Part shown: piece after piece, positions 38,478-47,333 of the stretch | How positions within the stretch are numbered: the first letter of the stretch is position 1 | Layout of the letters: each line of letters starts with the position of its first letter | Position numbers and translations under genes: made by a program | Source: Pseudolabrys taiwanensis | GTDB taxonomy: Bacteria > Pseudomonadota > Alphaproteobacteria > Rhizobiales > Xanthobacteraceae | NCBI RefSeq assembly: GCF_003367395.1 | Contig: NZ_CP031417.1 | Coordinates: forward strand, 1,364,001 to 1,428,000 | DNA length: 64,000 nt | Reading direction: 5' to 3' | Notes under the pieces: generated by a model | What the model was told of the DNA's origin: nothing | Databases searched by the model: none | Seen by the model: the letters and a program-made list of their open reading frames with translations, nothing else

Positions 38478-39470
38478 TCAGAAATGGCTGAACGACAGGC
38501 GCTGGAAGGCGAGAGGCGCGCCTTGCGCATCGAGAAAACGCGCGCCTTCGCCCACCGCGACAGCGCCGATCTCGGTGACGGCGACGCCGGCCGTTTGCGC
38601 CGCGGCGCGGAAGCCCGCGGCACGGTCCGGCGGCACGGTGCAGAGGATCTCGAAATCGTCGCCGCCGGTGAGCGCGGTCTCCAGCATCGCCGGATCGGCG
38701 GCGATCGCCGCGCGCGCGGCGCCGGACAGCGGAACCTTTGCCGCTTCGACGGTGGCGGCGACGCCCGAGACGCGGACGAGCTTGGTCAGATCGCCGGCAA
38801 GGCCGTCGGACACGTCCATCGCCGCGGAGCAATGCGTGCGCACGGCCTCGGCCGCCGCGTTGCGCGGCTGCGGCAGCAGATAGCGCGACAGCAGGTGCTC
38901 GCGCTGCCCGGCATCGAGCATCCAATCGGCGCCCAAGCGCAGCTTCAGGCCGAGCGCGGCATCGCCGATGGTGCCGGTGACGAAAATGAGATCGCCGGGC
39001 CTTGCCCCTGCCCGGCGCACCATCGTGCCCGTCGGCACGATGCCGAACATGCCGACCGAGATCGTGATCGGCCCTGGCGTCTTGTCGGTGTCGCCGCCGA
39101 ACAGCGGACAGCCGTAAGCCTCGGCATCCGCCTTGAGGCCCTGCGCGAAGCGCTCGACCCACGCCATATCGATGTCGCGGGGCAGCGCGACCGAGACCAG
39201 GAAGCCGAGCGGCCTGGCTCCCTTGGCGGCGATGTCCGACAGGTTCATGCGCAGCACCTTGCGCGCGACCGTGCTCGCATCGTCCTCGGGAAAGAAGTGC
39301 ACGCCGGCGATGGCGCCGTCGGTCTTGAGCACGAGATCGTGCCCCGGCGGCGGCGTGACGAAGGCGGCGTCGTCGGCAAGGCCGAGCGCGCCGGGATGCG
39401 TCGCGACCGGCTTGAAGTAATGCGCGATCAGGCGTTCCTCGGCCGACAGTTTGTCGTCGGGCGAAGACAT
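38478..39470 (-). CDS. thiL: Thiamine-monophosphate kinase
   Basis: A 330-residue ThiL enzyme phosphorylating thiamine monophosphate to the diphosphate with ATP. Visible blocks are the N-terminal EERLIAHYFKP, the metal-binding DLVLKTDGAIAGVHF, RMNLSDIAAKGARPLGFLVS, GGDTDKT and AAMDVSDGLAGDL. It starts at ATG 39470, four bases after the nusB stop, the standard nusB-thiL coupling in alphaproteobacteria. Confidence 0.95.
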   Translation of the reverse strand: MSSPDDKLSAEERLIAHYFKPVATHPGALGLADDAAFVTPPPGHDLVLKTDGAIAGVHFFPEDDASTVARKVLRMNLSDIAAKGARPLGFLVSVALPRDIDMAWVERFAQGLKADAEAYGCPLFGGDTDKTPGPITISVGMFGIVPTGTMVRRAGARPGDLIFVTGTIGDAALGLKLRLGADWMLDAGQREHLLSRYLLPQPRNAAAEAVRTHCSAAMDVSDGLAGDLTKLVRVSGVAATVEAAKVPLSGAARAAIAADPAMLETALTGGDDFEILCTVPPDRAAGFRAAAQTAGVAVTEIGAVAVGEGARFLDAQGAPLAFQRLSFSHF

Positions 39471-39474
39471 CGGC

Positions 39475-39969
39475 TCACCCCGGCGTGAACTCATCCGCGC
39501 GGAGCTTGCGCGCGATGAGGTCGAGCACCGCATTGACCATGCCGGTCTCGTCGCGCTCGACGAAGGCCGAGGCGACGTCGGCATATTCCGAGATGACGAC
39601 GCGCGCCGGCACGTCGCGGCGGTCCTTCAACTCGTAGCAGCCGGCGCGCAACGCCGCGCGCAGCACGGCCTCGATGCGCTTGAGCGGCCAGCCGCTCTGC
39701 AACGCTTCGTCGATGAGCGGATCGAGCGCGCGCTGCTCACGCACGACGCCGGAAACGATGTCGCGGAAGAACGCGGCCTCCGCCGGCAGATACTGCGCGC
39801 CCTCGACCTCACGGCCGAGCCAGTGGCTCTCGAACTCGGCGAGGATGTCGTTGAGGCCGGTGCCGGCCATGTCCATCTGGTAGAGCGCCTGCACGGCGGC
39901 CAGCCGGGCCGCGCCACGCTTATTGGCCTTGCGCGCTTCCTTGTCGCCCGGTTGCGGCGCGCGTGCCAT
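39475..39969 (-). CDS. nusB: Transcription antitermination factor NusB
   Basis: A 164-residue all-helical NusB, which pairs with NusE on boxA RNA in rRNA antitermination. RGAARLAAVQALYQMDMAG is the boxA-binding N-terminal helix. VISEYADVASAFVERDETGM and VNAVLDLIARKLR close the fold. Its ATG overlaps the ribH stop by one base (TAATG), and thiL follows by four bases. Confidence 0.93.
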   Translation of the reverse strand: MARAPQPGDKEARKANKRGAARLAAVQALYQMDMAGTGLNDILAEFESHWLGREVEGAQYLPAEAAFFRDIVSGVVREQRALDPLIDEALQSGWPLKRIEAVLRAALRAGCYELKDRRDVPARVVISEYADVASAFVERDETGMVNAVLDLIARKLRADEFTPG

Positions 39970-40481
39970 TATTTGCTACCCAGGTCGCGTTTGAGCCGGA
40001 CGACCGCGAGCGCGGCGCGGGCGGCGTCCTCGCCCTTGTGACCCTGCGCGCCGCCGAGACGGGCATGCGCCTGCGCCTCGGTGTCGACGGTGAGGATCCC
40101 GTTGCCGACCGGCAGCTTGCGCTGGATGGTGAGGTCCATCAGGCCGCGCGCGGATTCATTCGACACGATCTCGAAGTGATAGGTCTCGCCCTGCACCACG
40201 CAGCCGAGCGCCACCGCGCCGTCATAGGGCGCCTTCTTCGCCGCGGCCGCATCGACGGCGATGGCGATGGCGCCGGGGACTTCCAGCGCGCCGGGCACGG
40301 TCACGACATCATAGGTCGCGCCCGCCTCGTCCAGCACGCGCTTGGCACCCTCGAGCAGCATGTCGGCGAAATTATCGTAATAGCGCGCTTCCACGACCAC
40401 GATATGCGGCGGCGCTTCGCGCTTGGCCGGCTTCTCGGCGGATTTGGTGACGGGGGCGGTCTTGCGCCGGGCTTTGGCCAT
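39969..40481 (-). CDS. ribH: 6,7-dimethyl-8-ribityllumazine synthase
   Basis: A 170-residue lumazine synthase making the riboflavin precursor that RibE uses. Key blocks are [53 protein letters not shown] (catalytic histidine) and [17 protein letters not shown]. The N-terminal 25 residues are a basic lysine-rich extension, common in this order. ATG 40481 is chosen. The reading to 40601 crosses a repeat. Confidence 0.95.
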   Translation of the reverse strand: MAKARRKTAPVTKSAEKPAKREAPPHIVVVEARYYDNFADMLLEGAKRVLDEAGATYDVVTVPGALEVPGAIAIAVDAAAAKKAPYDGAVALGCVVQGETYHFEIVSNESARGLMDLTIQRKLPVGNGILTVDTEAQAHARLGGAQGHKGEDAARAALAVVRLKRDLGSK

Positions 40482-40547
40482 GAAGTCTCGTTCCTGATTG
40501 AGCGCGGCGTGTAGCAAGCGAGCGCGGTGTGAACAAGGGCTCTCACC

Positions 40548-40672
40548 GTCATCCTGAGGTGCGAGCCGCACTTGCGGCGAGCCTCGAAGGATGACGGCCA
40601 CAGTGATTGCCCGCCGTCGCCCTTCGAGGCTCGCCGCTACGCGCCGAGCACCTCAGGGTGACGGCTCACTTT
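40548..40672. repeat. Composite palindromic element (family E)
   Basis: The ends are CCGTCATCCTGAGG and CCTCAGGGTGACGG, in inverted orientation. Inside, GGCGAGCCTCGAAGGATGACGG and CGCCCTTCGAGGCTCGCCG form a second inverted pair. It fills the gap between ribE and ribH, and its last bases run into the ribE stop region. Confidence 0.75.
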
Positions 40673-41268
40673 CCCATCAGCCGCGCGGCGTAGCGGGCCA
40701 TGGTATCGACCTCGAGATTGACGTCGTCGCCCTTCTTCAGCGCGCCGAATGTCGTCACCGCGAGCGTGTGCGGAATGATCAGCACCGAGAAGGTGTCGCC
40801 CTCGACCGCATTCACCGTCAGCGAAATGCCGTCGAGCGCGACCGAGCCCTTCGGCGCGATGAAGCGCGACAGGTCCGGCGGCGCCTGGAACACGATGCGC
40901 GCCATGTCGGTCATGTCCTCGCGCGCGATCACCGTGGCGATGCCGTCGACGTGGCCCGCGACCATGTGGCCGCCGAGTTCGTCGCCGACTTTCAGCGGCC
41001 GCTCGAGATTGAGCTTGCCGCCCTCGCGCCACCGCTGCGCGGTGGTGATGCGCAGCGTCTCGTCCGCCGCATCGGCGGCGAAATAGGCGCGGCCGCCCTC
41101 CTCGCCCTTGCCGGTCACCGTCAGGCAGACGCCGTTGCAGGCGATCGATGCGCCATCCACGAGCTCCTCGCGCGGATAGCGCGTGAAGATGGTGAGCCGG
41201 TGCAGATTGTTGGCGCGCGCCTCGACGCTACGGATCTCGCCGACGTCGGTGACAATGCCTGTGAACAT
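40666..41268 (-). CDS. ribE: Riboflavin synthase subunit alpha
   Basis: A 200-residue protein of two similar barrels that dismutes lumazine to riboflavin. The first barrel starts MFTGIVTDVGEIRSVEAR and holds IACNGVCLTVTGKG. The second repeats HVDGIATV and SVALDGISLTVNAVEGD. ATG 41268 has GGAG six bases upstream. It lies between ribD and ribH, separated from each by palindromic repeats rather than being tightly overlapped. Confidence 0.95.
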   Translation of the reverse strand: MFTGIVTDVGEIRSVEARANNLHRLTIFTRYPREELVDGASIACNGVCLTVTGKGEEGGRAYFAADAADETLRITTAQRWREGGKLNLERPLKVGDELGGHMVAGHVDGIATVIAREDMTDMARIVFQAPPDLSRFIAPKGSVALDGISLTVNAVEGDTFSVLIIPHTLAVTTFGALKKGDDVNLEVDTMARYAARLMGK

Positions 41269-41277
41269 CACATTCTC

Positions 41278-41367
41278 CGTTCATTCCCGCGAAAGCGGGA
41301 ATCCAGAGCCCGGAATTCAGACTCAGAACTCTTTGCCCCTGGGTCCCCGCTTTCGCGGGAACGAACG
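41278..41367. repeat. Composite palindromic element (family B, complete copy 1)
   Basis: Two hairpins in inverted orientation: CGTTCATTCCCGC-GAAA-GCGGGAA and GGGTCCCCGCTTTCGCGGGAACG. The outer CGTTC and GAACG form terminal inverted repeats. The same design occurs at 54089-54176, with half-units at 33757 and 59712. It fills the ribD-ribE gap. Confidence 0.85.
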
Positions 41368-41380
41368 GTCGATAGGATCA

Positions 41381-42487
41381 TCACGCCTTCTCGTACCAGG
41401 TGAGAGTATCAGGGCCGACCTGCTCGGTGTCGCCTTCGCGCATGCCTTCGGTGAGCGCGGACAGCGGCATGTCGGCGAGCGCGTCGAGGCCCTCGCCGAG
41501 CGGCTTGGGCGAGCGCAGCAAAGCGACCTCGTCGACAAGGCCCGCGCCGACGAAGCTGGCGGCGACGCGGGGACCCGCCTCGACCATCAGCCGCGTGATG
41601 CCCTCGCCGGCCAGCGCCTTGAGCACTTCGCCGAGATCGAGCTTGCCGTCGGTCTCCGGCACGCGGAACACCTTCGCGCCCTTGTGCACGAGGATGTCCT
41701 CGGCGACCTCGGAGGCGCTGGTCGCGCAGAAAATCCAGGTCGGCGTCTCACGCACGGTCGACAGCACGCCGAGCGACAGCGGCGTCTGCAATTTCGCGTC
41801 GAGCACGACGCGGATCGGCGAGCGCTCGAACATGCCGGGCAGACGGCAGGTGAGCTGCGGATTGTCCGCCAGCACGGTGCCGATGCCGGTGAGCACGGCG
41901 TCGCTCATCGCGCGCATCATGTGCACACGGGCCTGCGCCTCGTCGCCGGTGATGAAGGCGCGCTTGTTGCCGGCGTAGCCGACCTTGTCGTCGGACGAGA
42001 GCGCCATCTTCAACAGCACATGCGGCCGCGCTTGCGTGATCTTGGCGATGTGGCCGGCATGCGCGAGCCGCGCTTCGTCGGCCAGCAGGCCGGTATCGAC
42101 CTGGATGCCGCTCTCGCGCAGCTTGGCGTAGCCCTGCCCGGCGACTTCCGGGTTGGGATCTTCCAGCGCCGAGACGACGCGCTTGATGCCGGCCTGGATG
42201 ACGGCGTCGGCGCAAGGCGGCGTCTTGCCTTCGTGCGAGCACGGCTCGAGCGTGACGTAGAGCGTCGCGCCGCGCGCCGAACGCTTGGCGCGGCGCAGCG
42301 CTTCGGTCTCGGCATGCGGCCGGCCGCCGGGTTGCGTCCAACCGCGGCCGAGCACGACGCCGTCCTTGACGACGACGGCACCGACGGCCGGGTTCGGCCA
42401 GGTGTTGCCGAGCCCGCGGCGCCCGAGCGCGAGCGCGAGGCGCATGAAACGTTCGTCTTCAGTGGTGATGGGGGTGTCTGTCGTCAT
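41381..42487 (-). CDS. ribD: Bifunctional riboflavin deaminase/reductase
   Basis: A 368-residue fusion acting early in riboflavin synthesis. The N-terminal cytidine-deaminase-like domain (residues 1-150) has zinc residues in HAETEAL and PCSHEGKTPPC. The C-terminal reductase domain (150-368) contains KMALSSDDKVGY, DAVLTGIGTVLADNPQLT and LMVEAGPRVAASFV. ATG 42487. The deaminase and reductase parts are both intact. nrdR lies upstream, across a family C repeat. Confidence 0.95.
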   Translation of the reverse strand: MTTDTPITTEDERFMRLALALGRRGLGNTWPNPAVGAVVVKDGVVLGRGWTQPGGRPHAETEALRRAKRSARGATLYVTLEPCSHEGKTPPCADAVIQAGIKRVVSALEDPNPEVAGQGYAKLRESGIQVDTGLLADEARLAHAGHIAKITQARPHVLLKMALSSDDKVGYAGNKRAFITGDEAQARVHMMRAMSDAVLTGIGTVLADNPQLTCRLPGMFERSPIRVVLDAKLQTPLSLGVLSTVRETPTWIFCATSASEVAEDILVHKGAKVFRVPETDGKLDLGEVLKALAGEGITRLMVEAGPRVAASFVGAGLVDEVALLRSPKPLGEGLDALADMPLSALTEGMREGDTEQVGPDTLTWYEKA

Positions 42488-42508
42488 GTCTTGGCAAAGC
42501 GTGTGCGC

Positions 42509-42656
42509 TCCCCTCCCCCCGCGTAGCAAAGCGGAGCGGTGGGGAGGGGTCGGGGGTGGGGGGAATTTCGTTCAAGCGTCGCTAAAGCCCCCCACCCCGG
42601 CAGCTTCGCTGCCGACCCTCCCCACCGCTCGCAAGTGCTCGCGGGGGGAGGGAAAG
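42509..42656. repeat. Composite palindromic element (family C, copy 2)
   Basis: Same architecture as 36875-37026: a CTCCCCTCCCCCC arm with GGTGGGGAGGGG, then TCGGGGGTGGGGGG, spacer, CCCCCCACCCC, and a closing CCCTCCCC/GGGGGGAGGG arm. The inner palindrome here is GGCAGCTTCGCTGCC. It lies between ribD and nrdR. Confidence 0.85.
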
Positions 42657-42686
42657 GCTGCGGCGTGTGGCTCGCGATGCGGAAAC

Positions 42687-43169
42687 TCACTTGCGTTCGG
42701 CCGGTACGATGGGCTTGCCGTCTTCCGACAATTCGTCGAGAGCGGCGCGGAAATCCTTGGCTTCGCGGAAATTGCGATAGACCGAGGCAAAGCGCACATA
42801 GGCAACGTCGTCGATGTTGCGCAAGTGCTCCATCACCGTTTCCCCGATGGTTTCGGACGTCACCTCGTTCTCGCCCAGGCTCTCAAGCTCGCGCACGATC
42901 TTGGAGACTTCCTGCTCGATGCGCTCGGGATCGACCGAGCGCTTGCGCAGCGCCACCTGCACCGACCGCAGCAGCTTGTCGCGGTCGAACGGCACGCGGC
43001 GGCCGTTGCGCTTGATGACGGTGAGCTCGCGCAATTGCACGCGCTCGAACGTGGTGAAACGGAAATTGCAGGCGAGACAGACGCGACGGCGGCGGATCAC
43101 CGAGGAGTCTTCGGTTGGCCGCGAGTCCTTCACCTGTGTGTCCAGACTTCCGCAGCTCGGGCAGCGCAT
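42687..43169 (-). CDS. nrdR: Transcriptional repressor NrdR
   Basis: A 160-residue repressor of ribonucleotide reductase genes. The N-terminal zinc ribbon has cysteines 3, 6, 31 and 34. An ATP-cone follows ([20 protein letters not shown]), the nucleotide-sensing part. The start is fixed at ATG 43169 by the zinc ribbon. In-frame sequence further upstream to 43277 is a translated family A repeat, not protein. glyA precedes it in the same direction, the usual Rhizobiales order. Confidence 0.95.
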   Translation of the reverse strand: MRCPSCGSLDTQVKDSRPTEDSSVIRRRRVCLACNFRFTTFERVQLRELTVIKRNGRRVPFDRDKLLRSVQVALRKRSVDPERIEQEVSKIVRELESLGENEVTSETIGETVMEHLRNIDDVAYVRFASVYRNFREAKDFRAALDELSEDGKPIVPAERK

Positions 43170-43190
43170 CACCTTCCCCCCTCCCACGCC

Positions 43191-43283
43191 GTCATGGCCG
43201 GGCTCGTCCCGGCCATCCACGTCTTTATCTTTTGCATCCGCCGTGAAGGCGTGGATGCCCGGCACAAGGCCGGGCATGACGAC
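43191..43283. repeat. Composite palindromic element (family A, pair)
   Basis: GTCATGGCCGGGCTCGTCCC begins the first hairpin and ends GGCCATCCAC. The second, GTGGATGCCCGGC...GCCGGGCATGAC, is its inverse, with GTCAT and ATGAC as terminal inverted repeats. It lies in the glyA-nrdR gap and reads through in frame with nrdR, which can mislead start prediction. Confidence 0.85.
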
Positions 43284-43305
43284 TGAAATGCCCTCACGCC
43301 CCTCA

Positions 43306-44613
43306 TCAGTTGTAGATCGGGAACCGCGTCAGCAGCGTCTTCACCTTCTCGCGCACGGTGCCTTCAACCAGGGTGTCTTCCTCGACGCCCTTCTGCGACA
43401 GCACGTCGAGCACCTCGCTGATCATGTCGCCGATCTGCTTGAACTCGGCGACGCCGAAGCCGCGGGTCGTGCCCGCCGGCGTGCCGAGGCGGATGCCGGA
43501 CGTGATCGTCGGCTTCTCGGGATCGAACGGGATGCCGTTCTTGTTGCAGGTGATGTGGGCGCGGCCGAGCGCGATCTCGGCGACCTTGCCGGTGAGCCGC
43601 TTGGGCCGCAGATCGACCAGCATCAGATGCGTGTCGGTGCCGCCGGAGACGATGTCGAGGCCGTGCGACTTGAGGTTCTCGGCCAGCGCCTTGGCGTTCT
43701 CGACCACGTTCTTGGCGTAGACCTTGAAGCTCGGCCGCAGCGCCTCGCCGAAGGCCACCGCCTTCGCCGCGATGACGTGCATCAGCGGGCCGCCCTGCAT
43801 GCCGGGGAACACCGCCGAGTTGATCTTCTTGGCGAGGTCTTCCTCGTTGGTGAGGATCACGCCGCCGCGCGGACCGCGCAGCGTCTTGTGCGTCGTGGTG
43901 GTCACCACATGCGCGTGCGGGAATGGCGAGGGATGCGCGCCGCCGGCGACGAGACCGGCAAAGTGCGCCATGTCGACCATCAAATAAGCGCCGACTTCAT
44001 CGGCGATCTCGCGGAAGCGCTTGAAATCGATGATGCGCGGATAGGCCGAGCCGCCGGCGATGATGACCTTCGGCTTGTGCTCCTTGGCGAGCTTCTCCAC
44101 CTCGTCCATGTCGATGCGCTGGTCTTCCTTGCGCACGCTGTACGGCACCGGCTTGAACCACTTGCCCGACATGTTGATCGCCATGCCGTGCGAAAGATGG
44201 CCGCCGGCGGCGAGGTTGAGGCCCATGAAGGTGTCGCCCGGCTGCATCAGCGCGAAGAACACCTCGGCATTGGCCGACGCGCCCGAATGCGGCTGCACGT
44301 TGGCGAACTTGCAGCCGAACAGCTTGGTGACGCGCTCGATCGCCAGCTTCTCGGCGATGTCGACGAACTGGCAGCCGCCGTAATAGCGCTTACCCGGCAG
44401 GCCTTCGGCGTACTTGTTGGTGAGCACCGAGCCCTGCGCTTCCAGCACCGCGCGGGAGACGATGTTCTCCGAGGCGATCAGCTCGATCTCGTCGCGCTGG
44501 CGACCGAGCTCCAGGCCGATGGCTTCCGCGATTTCCGGATCGGTGTCGCGCACGGAGGCGGTGAAAAAGGCCTCGCTGTCGCTGACGGGCTTGGGGCTGG
44601 ATGTGGCCGACAT
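43306..44613 (-). CDS. glyA: Serine hydroxymethyltransferase
   Basis: A 435-residue PLP enzyme interconverting serine and glycine with tetrahydrofolate. The Schiff-base lysine is in [17 protein letters not shown]. Other blocks are [38 protein letters not shown] and [15 protein letters not shown]. Normal length. It heads the minus-strand series glyA-nrdR-ribD-ribE-ribH-nusB-thiL. The 301-base gap upstream, shared with the divergent membrane gene, has three nine-base-spaced TTGGGT words at 44748-44771 and nothing else recognised. Confidence 0.95.
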   Translation of the reverse strand: MSATSSPKPVSDSEAFFTASVRDTDPEIAEAIGLELGRQRDEIELIASENIVSRAVLEAQGSVLTNKYAEGLPGKRYYGGCQFVDIAEKLAIERVTKLFGCKFANVQPHSGASANAEVFFALMQPGDTFMGLNLAAGGHLSHGMAINMSGKWFKPVPYSVRKEDQRIDMDEVEKLAKEHKPKVIIAGGSAYPRIIDFKRFREIADEVGAYLMVDMAHFAGLVAGGAHPSPFPHAHVVTTTTHKTLRGPRGGVILTNEEDLAKKINSAVFPGMQGGPLMHVIAAKAVAFGEALRPSFKVYAKNVVENAKALAENLKSHGLDIVSGGTDTHLMLVDLRPKRLTGKVAEIALGRAHITCNKNGIPFDPEKPTITSGIRLGTPAGTTRGFGVAEFKQIGDMISEVLDVLSQKGVEEDTLVEGTVREKVKTLLTRFPIYN

Positions 44614-44914
44614 TGCGATCTCCTGGCGCCGGGGCTGGCGGCCAGCGGCGCCCGTACTGGGAAAAGTCAGGATTCAAGGGCGCGAAATAGCATATCGGGA
44701 CGGCAGCGCCAAGGGATAGGATGGCGGGCCCGGCATGCCGCAATATGTTGGGTCTATTGGGTGTTTTGGGTTTTCTCTTACCCGGCCGTGGCGGCGGCGT
44801 TGACACCTATCGCTGGCGCTACTCACAGCTCCTCACAAATCGGCCACATCCTTTCGCTTGCTAAGCAGTGGGGCGACGCGACGAGGTGCAGATCACCATT
44901 GGAGGCGTCCGCCC

Positions 44915-45691
44915 ATGCAGGACCCGACGCGTTCAACACTGAGCAAGGTTCCGGAAGTCACTCTCGTCTTCTGGATCATCAAGATCGCCGCGACGACGCT
45001 GGGCGAGACCGGCGGCGACACCGTCACGATGTCGCTGAATTGGGGCTATCTCGCCGGCACCGCCCTGTTTCTGGTGCTGCTCGTCGTGCTCGTTCTCCTC
45101 CAAATCGCGGCGAAGAGATTTCGTCCCTTTCTGTACTGGGCGACCATCATCGCCTCGACGACCTTCGGCACAACCATGGCAGATTTCGCCGATCGCTCGC
45201 TCGGCATTGGCTACACGGGCGGCACGACGCTGCTGCTCGTCTGCCTGCTGGCGACACTCGGCCTCTGGTACCGGTCGCAAGGCTCGATCTCGGTGAACAC
45301 CGTGTCGACGCCGAAGACCGAAGCGTTCTATTGGGCGGCGATCACCGTCTCACAGACCTTAGGCACCGCGCTCGGCGACTGGGCGGCCGACACCGGCGGC
45401 CTCGGCTACGGCGACGGCGCGCTTGTCTTTGCCTTCGGGCTGGTTGTCGTGATCGCGCTCTATTACCTCACCAACGTTTCGCGCGTGTCGCTGTTCTGGG
45501 CAGCTTTTATCCTCACACGGCCGCTCGGCGCGACGGTCGGCGACTTTCTCGACAAGCCCCTGCAGGACGGCGGCCTCGCTTTGAGCCGTCCGATCGCATC
45601 GGCAGTGATCGCCGCCTTCATTCTCGGCTGTCTCTTGATCCTACCTCAACGCGCAGGGCAACACCCCGGCCACGCGCAGAGCGCCGCGTAG
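44915..45691 (+). CDS. COG4705-type membrane protein with four internal repeats
   Basis: A 258-residue protein with about eight helices. Four copies of a roughly 60-residue unit are visible, each with an F/L-[FY]W-A/I start, a T-L/F-G turn and a GD/AD acidic pair: FWIIKIAATTLGETGGD, LYWATIIASTTFGTTMAD, FYWAAITVSQTLGTALGD and LFWAAFILTRPLGATVGD. I recall the family as COG4705, uncharacterised membrane-anchored proteins. The repeated acidic residues within helices suggest ion or metal handling, which is inference. ATG 44915 has GGAGG nine bases upstream. Confidence 0.75.
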   Translation: MQDPTRSTLSKVPEVTLVFWIIKIAATTLGETGGDTVTMSLNWGYLAGTALFLVLLVVLVLLQIAAKRFRPFLYWATIIASTTFGTTMADFADRSLGIGYTGGTTLLLVCLLATLGLWYRSQGSISVNTVSTPKTEAFYWAAITVSQTLGTALGDWAADTGGLGYGDGALVFAFGLVVVIALYYLTNVSRVSLFWAAFILTRPLGATVGDFLDKPLQDGGLALSRPIASAVIAAFILGCLLILPQRAGQHPGHAQSAA

Positions 45692-45707
45692 TTCGCCAGA
45701 CACGACA

Positions 45708-45910
45708 AAACCTCGGCCGCTCCAGGAGCAGCCGAGCCAAGTCTTCCGCCGGTACGCGTTGATGGGTTAGAGGCGATAAAGAATCTGGTCTGTCCACAAC
45801 CGCGCGAGCCGGTGTCGCGATTTGTTGAGCGCCGCGAACACGTCGCCGCTGATGTCGCCGGCCGAGGCCGCCAGACAGACCTCGGATTGCCCCGCCTCAC
45901 CGCCGCATCA
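45708..45910 (-). pseudogene. Vestigial duplicate of the 3' end and terminator of the LdtR-like gene
   Basis: Read on the minus strand, 45767-45865 encodes GDISGDVFAALNKSRHRL followed by ARLWTDQILYRL and a stop. It aligns with the last 30 residues of the regulator at 46492-47004. The frame closes upstream at a TGA (45908-45910), so no start is possible. The duplicate includes the terminator hairpin CTCGGC/GCCGAG (45712-45736). Its stem differs from the parent CCCCGGC/GCCGGGG by a paired change. It is an old, degraded partial duplication. Confidence 0.8.
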
Positions 45911-46015
45911 CCAACGCATCATCGCCGCCTCATCACCCTCACCGACGCTTCACCGCATCGCCCCCGCATTCCCACCCCACCGACGCCTCACCGCATCCCC
46001 CCCGCATCACCGCCA
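45895..46015. repeat. Low-complexity CACCGCATC-like tandem tract
   Basis: Degenerate repeats of ACCGCATC, CCCGCATCACC and CACCGACGC fill the stretch between the vestigial duplicate and the 99-residue gene. The unit length varies around 8-12 bases, as in slippage-derived sequence. No gene is supported in it. Confidence 0.6.
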
Positions 46016-46052
46016 ACTCGCCTTCGCCGGCGATCTGACGTATGGGAGCGTC

Positions 46053-46352
46053 ATGACCAATGCCGAACTTCTGGAAATGGCGCGGGACAACCTCGCCCGC
46101 TTCGCCGCCGCGCCGGCGCCCGCCGAGGCGCTGCGCGAGGCCATCGAGTCGCACGAGATCGTGTTCGCGCTCTACCCGGATGGGACGCCGCGCGGCTTCG
46201 ACACCTATCTGATCAAGGGCAAGCCGCTGGTGCCGGGCGCCTCGGACGAGGAACTGGCGCGCTACACGACCACCGCCGTGCCCTGCGCCGATATCGAGGA
46301 AGCGCTGGCGCTGGAGCGCAGCTTCGGCGATACGCGGCCGGCGCAGCATTGA
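46053..46352 (+). CDS. Small hypothetical protein
   Basis: A 99-residue acidic soluble protein beginning MTNAELLEMARDNLARFAAA, with FALYPDGTPRGFDTYLIKGK in the middle. I recognise no family. No cysteine motif or membrane segment is present. ATG 46053 follows GGGAG four bases upstream. The in-frame extension to 45822 runs through the low-complexity tract and is rejected. It is convergent with the LdtR-like regulator and shares its terminator region. Confidence 0.65.
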   Translation: MTNAELLEMARDNLARFAAAPAPAEALREAIESHEIVFALYPDGTPRGFDTYLIKGKPLVPGASDEELARYTTTAVPCADIEEALALERSFGDTRPAQH

Positions 46353-46435
46353 GGCCCGGGGCTGTCGGGCCGATCCGGCCGCCCCGTCGATATCAACGGC
46401 CAGCGCGGCGACCGGCGTCCTTGCCAACGACAAAA

Positions 46436-46462
46436 CCCCGGCCGCTCCGAGAGCAGCCGGGG
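46436..46462 (-). terminator. Rho-independent terminator of the LdtR-like gene
   Basis: On the minus strand CCCCGGC-TGCTCTCGGAGCG-GCCGGGG is followed by GTTTTGTC. The seven-base-pair outer stem continues as an inner GCTC/GAGC pairing. It lies 30 bases after the stop at 46492. Confidence 0.8.
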
Positions 46463-46491
46463 CAAGTCTTCCGCCGGTACGCGTTGAAGGG

Positions 46492-47004
46492 TTAGAGCCG
46501 ATACAGGATCTGATCGGTCCAGAAGCGCTCGAGCCGATGCAGCGATTTGTTGAGCGTCGAGAACTCGTCGGCGGTGATGCCGCCCACCTGCTCGACCGTG
46601 CGCACGTGCTTCTGATAGAGCGTCTCGACGATGTCGCGCACTTCACGGCCCTTGTCGGTCAGCTTGATGCGGACCGAACGGCGATCGACGCGCGAACGCT
46701 GATGGTCGAGGAAGCCCATCTCGACGAGCTTCTTCAAGTTGTACGACACGTTCGAGCCGAGGTAGTAGCCGCGCGTGCGCAGCTCGCCCGCGGTGAGCTC
46801 CTTGTCGCCGATGTTGTACAGCAGCAGCGCCTGCACCGAGTTGATGTCGGAACGACCGCGGCGGTCGAACTCGTCCTTGATCACGTCGAGCAGCCGGCGA
46901 TGCAGACGCTCGACGAGAGTCAAGGCTTCGAGATACAGCGGTCGGATGTGATCAAAGCGCGCCTCACGTTCGGCGGGCTCGACCGTCTTGGCAACGGCTT
47001 TCAT
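46492..47004 (-). CDS. ldtR: MarR/winged-helix regulator, LdtR-like
   Basis: A 170-residue winged-helix protein. Its blocks LTAGELRTRGYYLGSNVSYN and NLKKLVEMGFLDHQRSRVDR, then RRSVRIKLTDKGREV, match the LdtR group of Rhizobiales, which controls L,D-transpeptidase and stress genes. ATG 47004 has AAGGGG nine bases upstream, and TTG 47010 is an alternative. The region upstream to 47160 is AT-rich with AAATAA/TTATTT arms. A partial copy of its 3' end lies at 45708-45910. Confidence 0.82.
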   Translation of the reverse strand: MKAVAKTVEPAEREARFDHIRPLYLEALTLVERLHRRLLDVIKDEFDRRGRSDINSVQALLLYNIGDKELTAGELRTRGYYLGSNVSYNLKKLVEMGFLDHQRSRVDRRSVRIKLTDKGREVRDIVETLYQKHVRTVEQVGGITADEFSTLNKSLHRLERFWTDQILYRL

Positions 47005-47262
47005 GTTCAACGCCCCTTACTATTTATTGTCTTCACGTCCCCGGTAACGAGGCCCTGTTTTCCTCGTTCCAGCATGACGCGAACCTACGCAGCACGATCT
47101 AAAAACGGCTTAAATAACAGCATCAATATTAGGTTTATTTGAAACGGTGAACGCTTCGTTCCTCGCCTCAAATTGAAACGCTCGCGGAAAGATTCGATTC
47201 ACCTCGATGGGTCGCGCGCCGTGCGTGACGCGTCTTGCAGCGCCGTTTTACTCCGGAAAAGG

Positions 47263-47294
47263 CGTGGATGCCCGGGACAAGCCCGGGCACGACG
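47263..47294. repeat. Single palindromic repeat unit (family A)
   Basis: CGTGGATGCCCGGG-ACAAG-CCCGGGCACGAC forms one hairpin of the family found as a pair at 43191-43283. It lies in the 329-base gap between the LdtR-like gene and mmsB. The rest of that gap holds the AT-rich promoter region of the regulator. Confidence 0.8.
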
Positions 47295-47333
47295 GAGAAT
47301 GTGGCAACCGCGCGCCATGGAACAACGCGATGG

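Noticed and set aside
43170..43277. N-terminal extension of nrdR beginning [11 protein letters not shown]
   Set aside because: It is a translated family A palindromic repeat. The zinc ribbon fixes the real start at 43169.
44743..44862. A 39-codon open frame beginning MLGLLGVLGFLLPG
   Set aside because: No ribosome site, and it ends without family resemblance. The repeated LG pattern comes from a short TTGGGT tandem.
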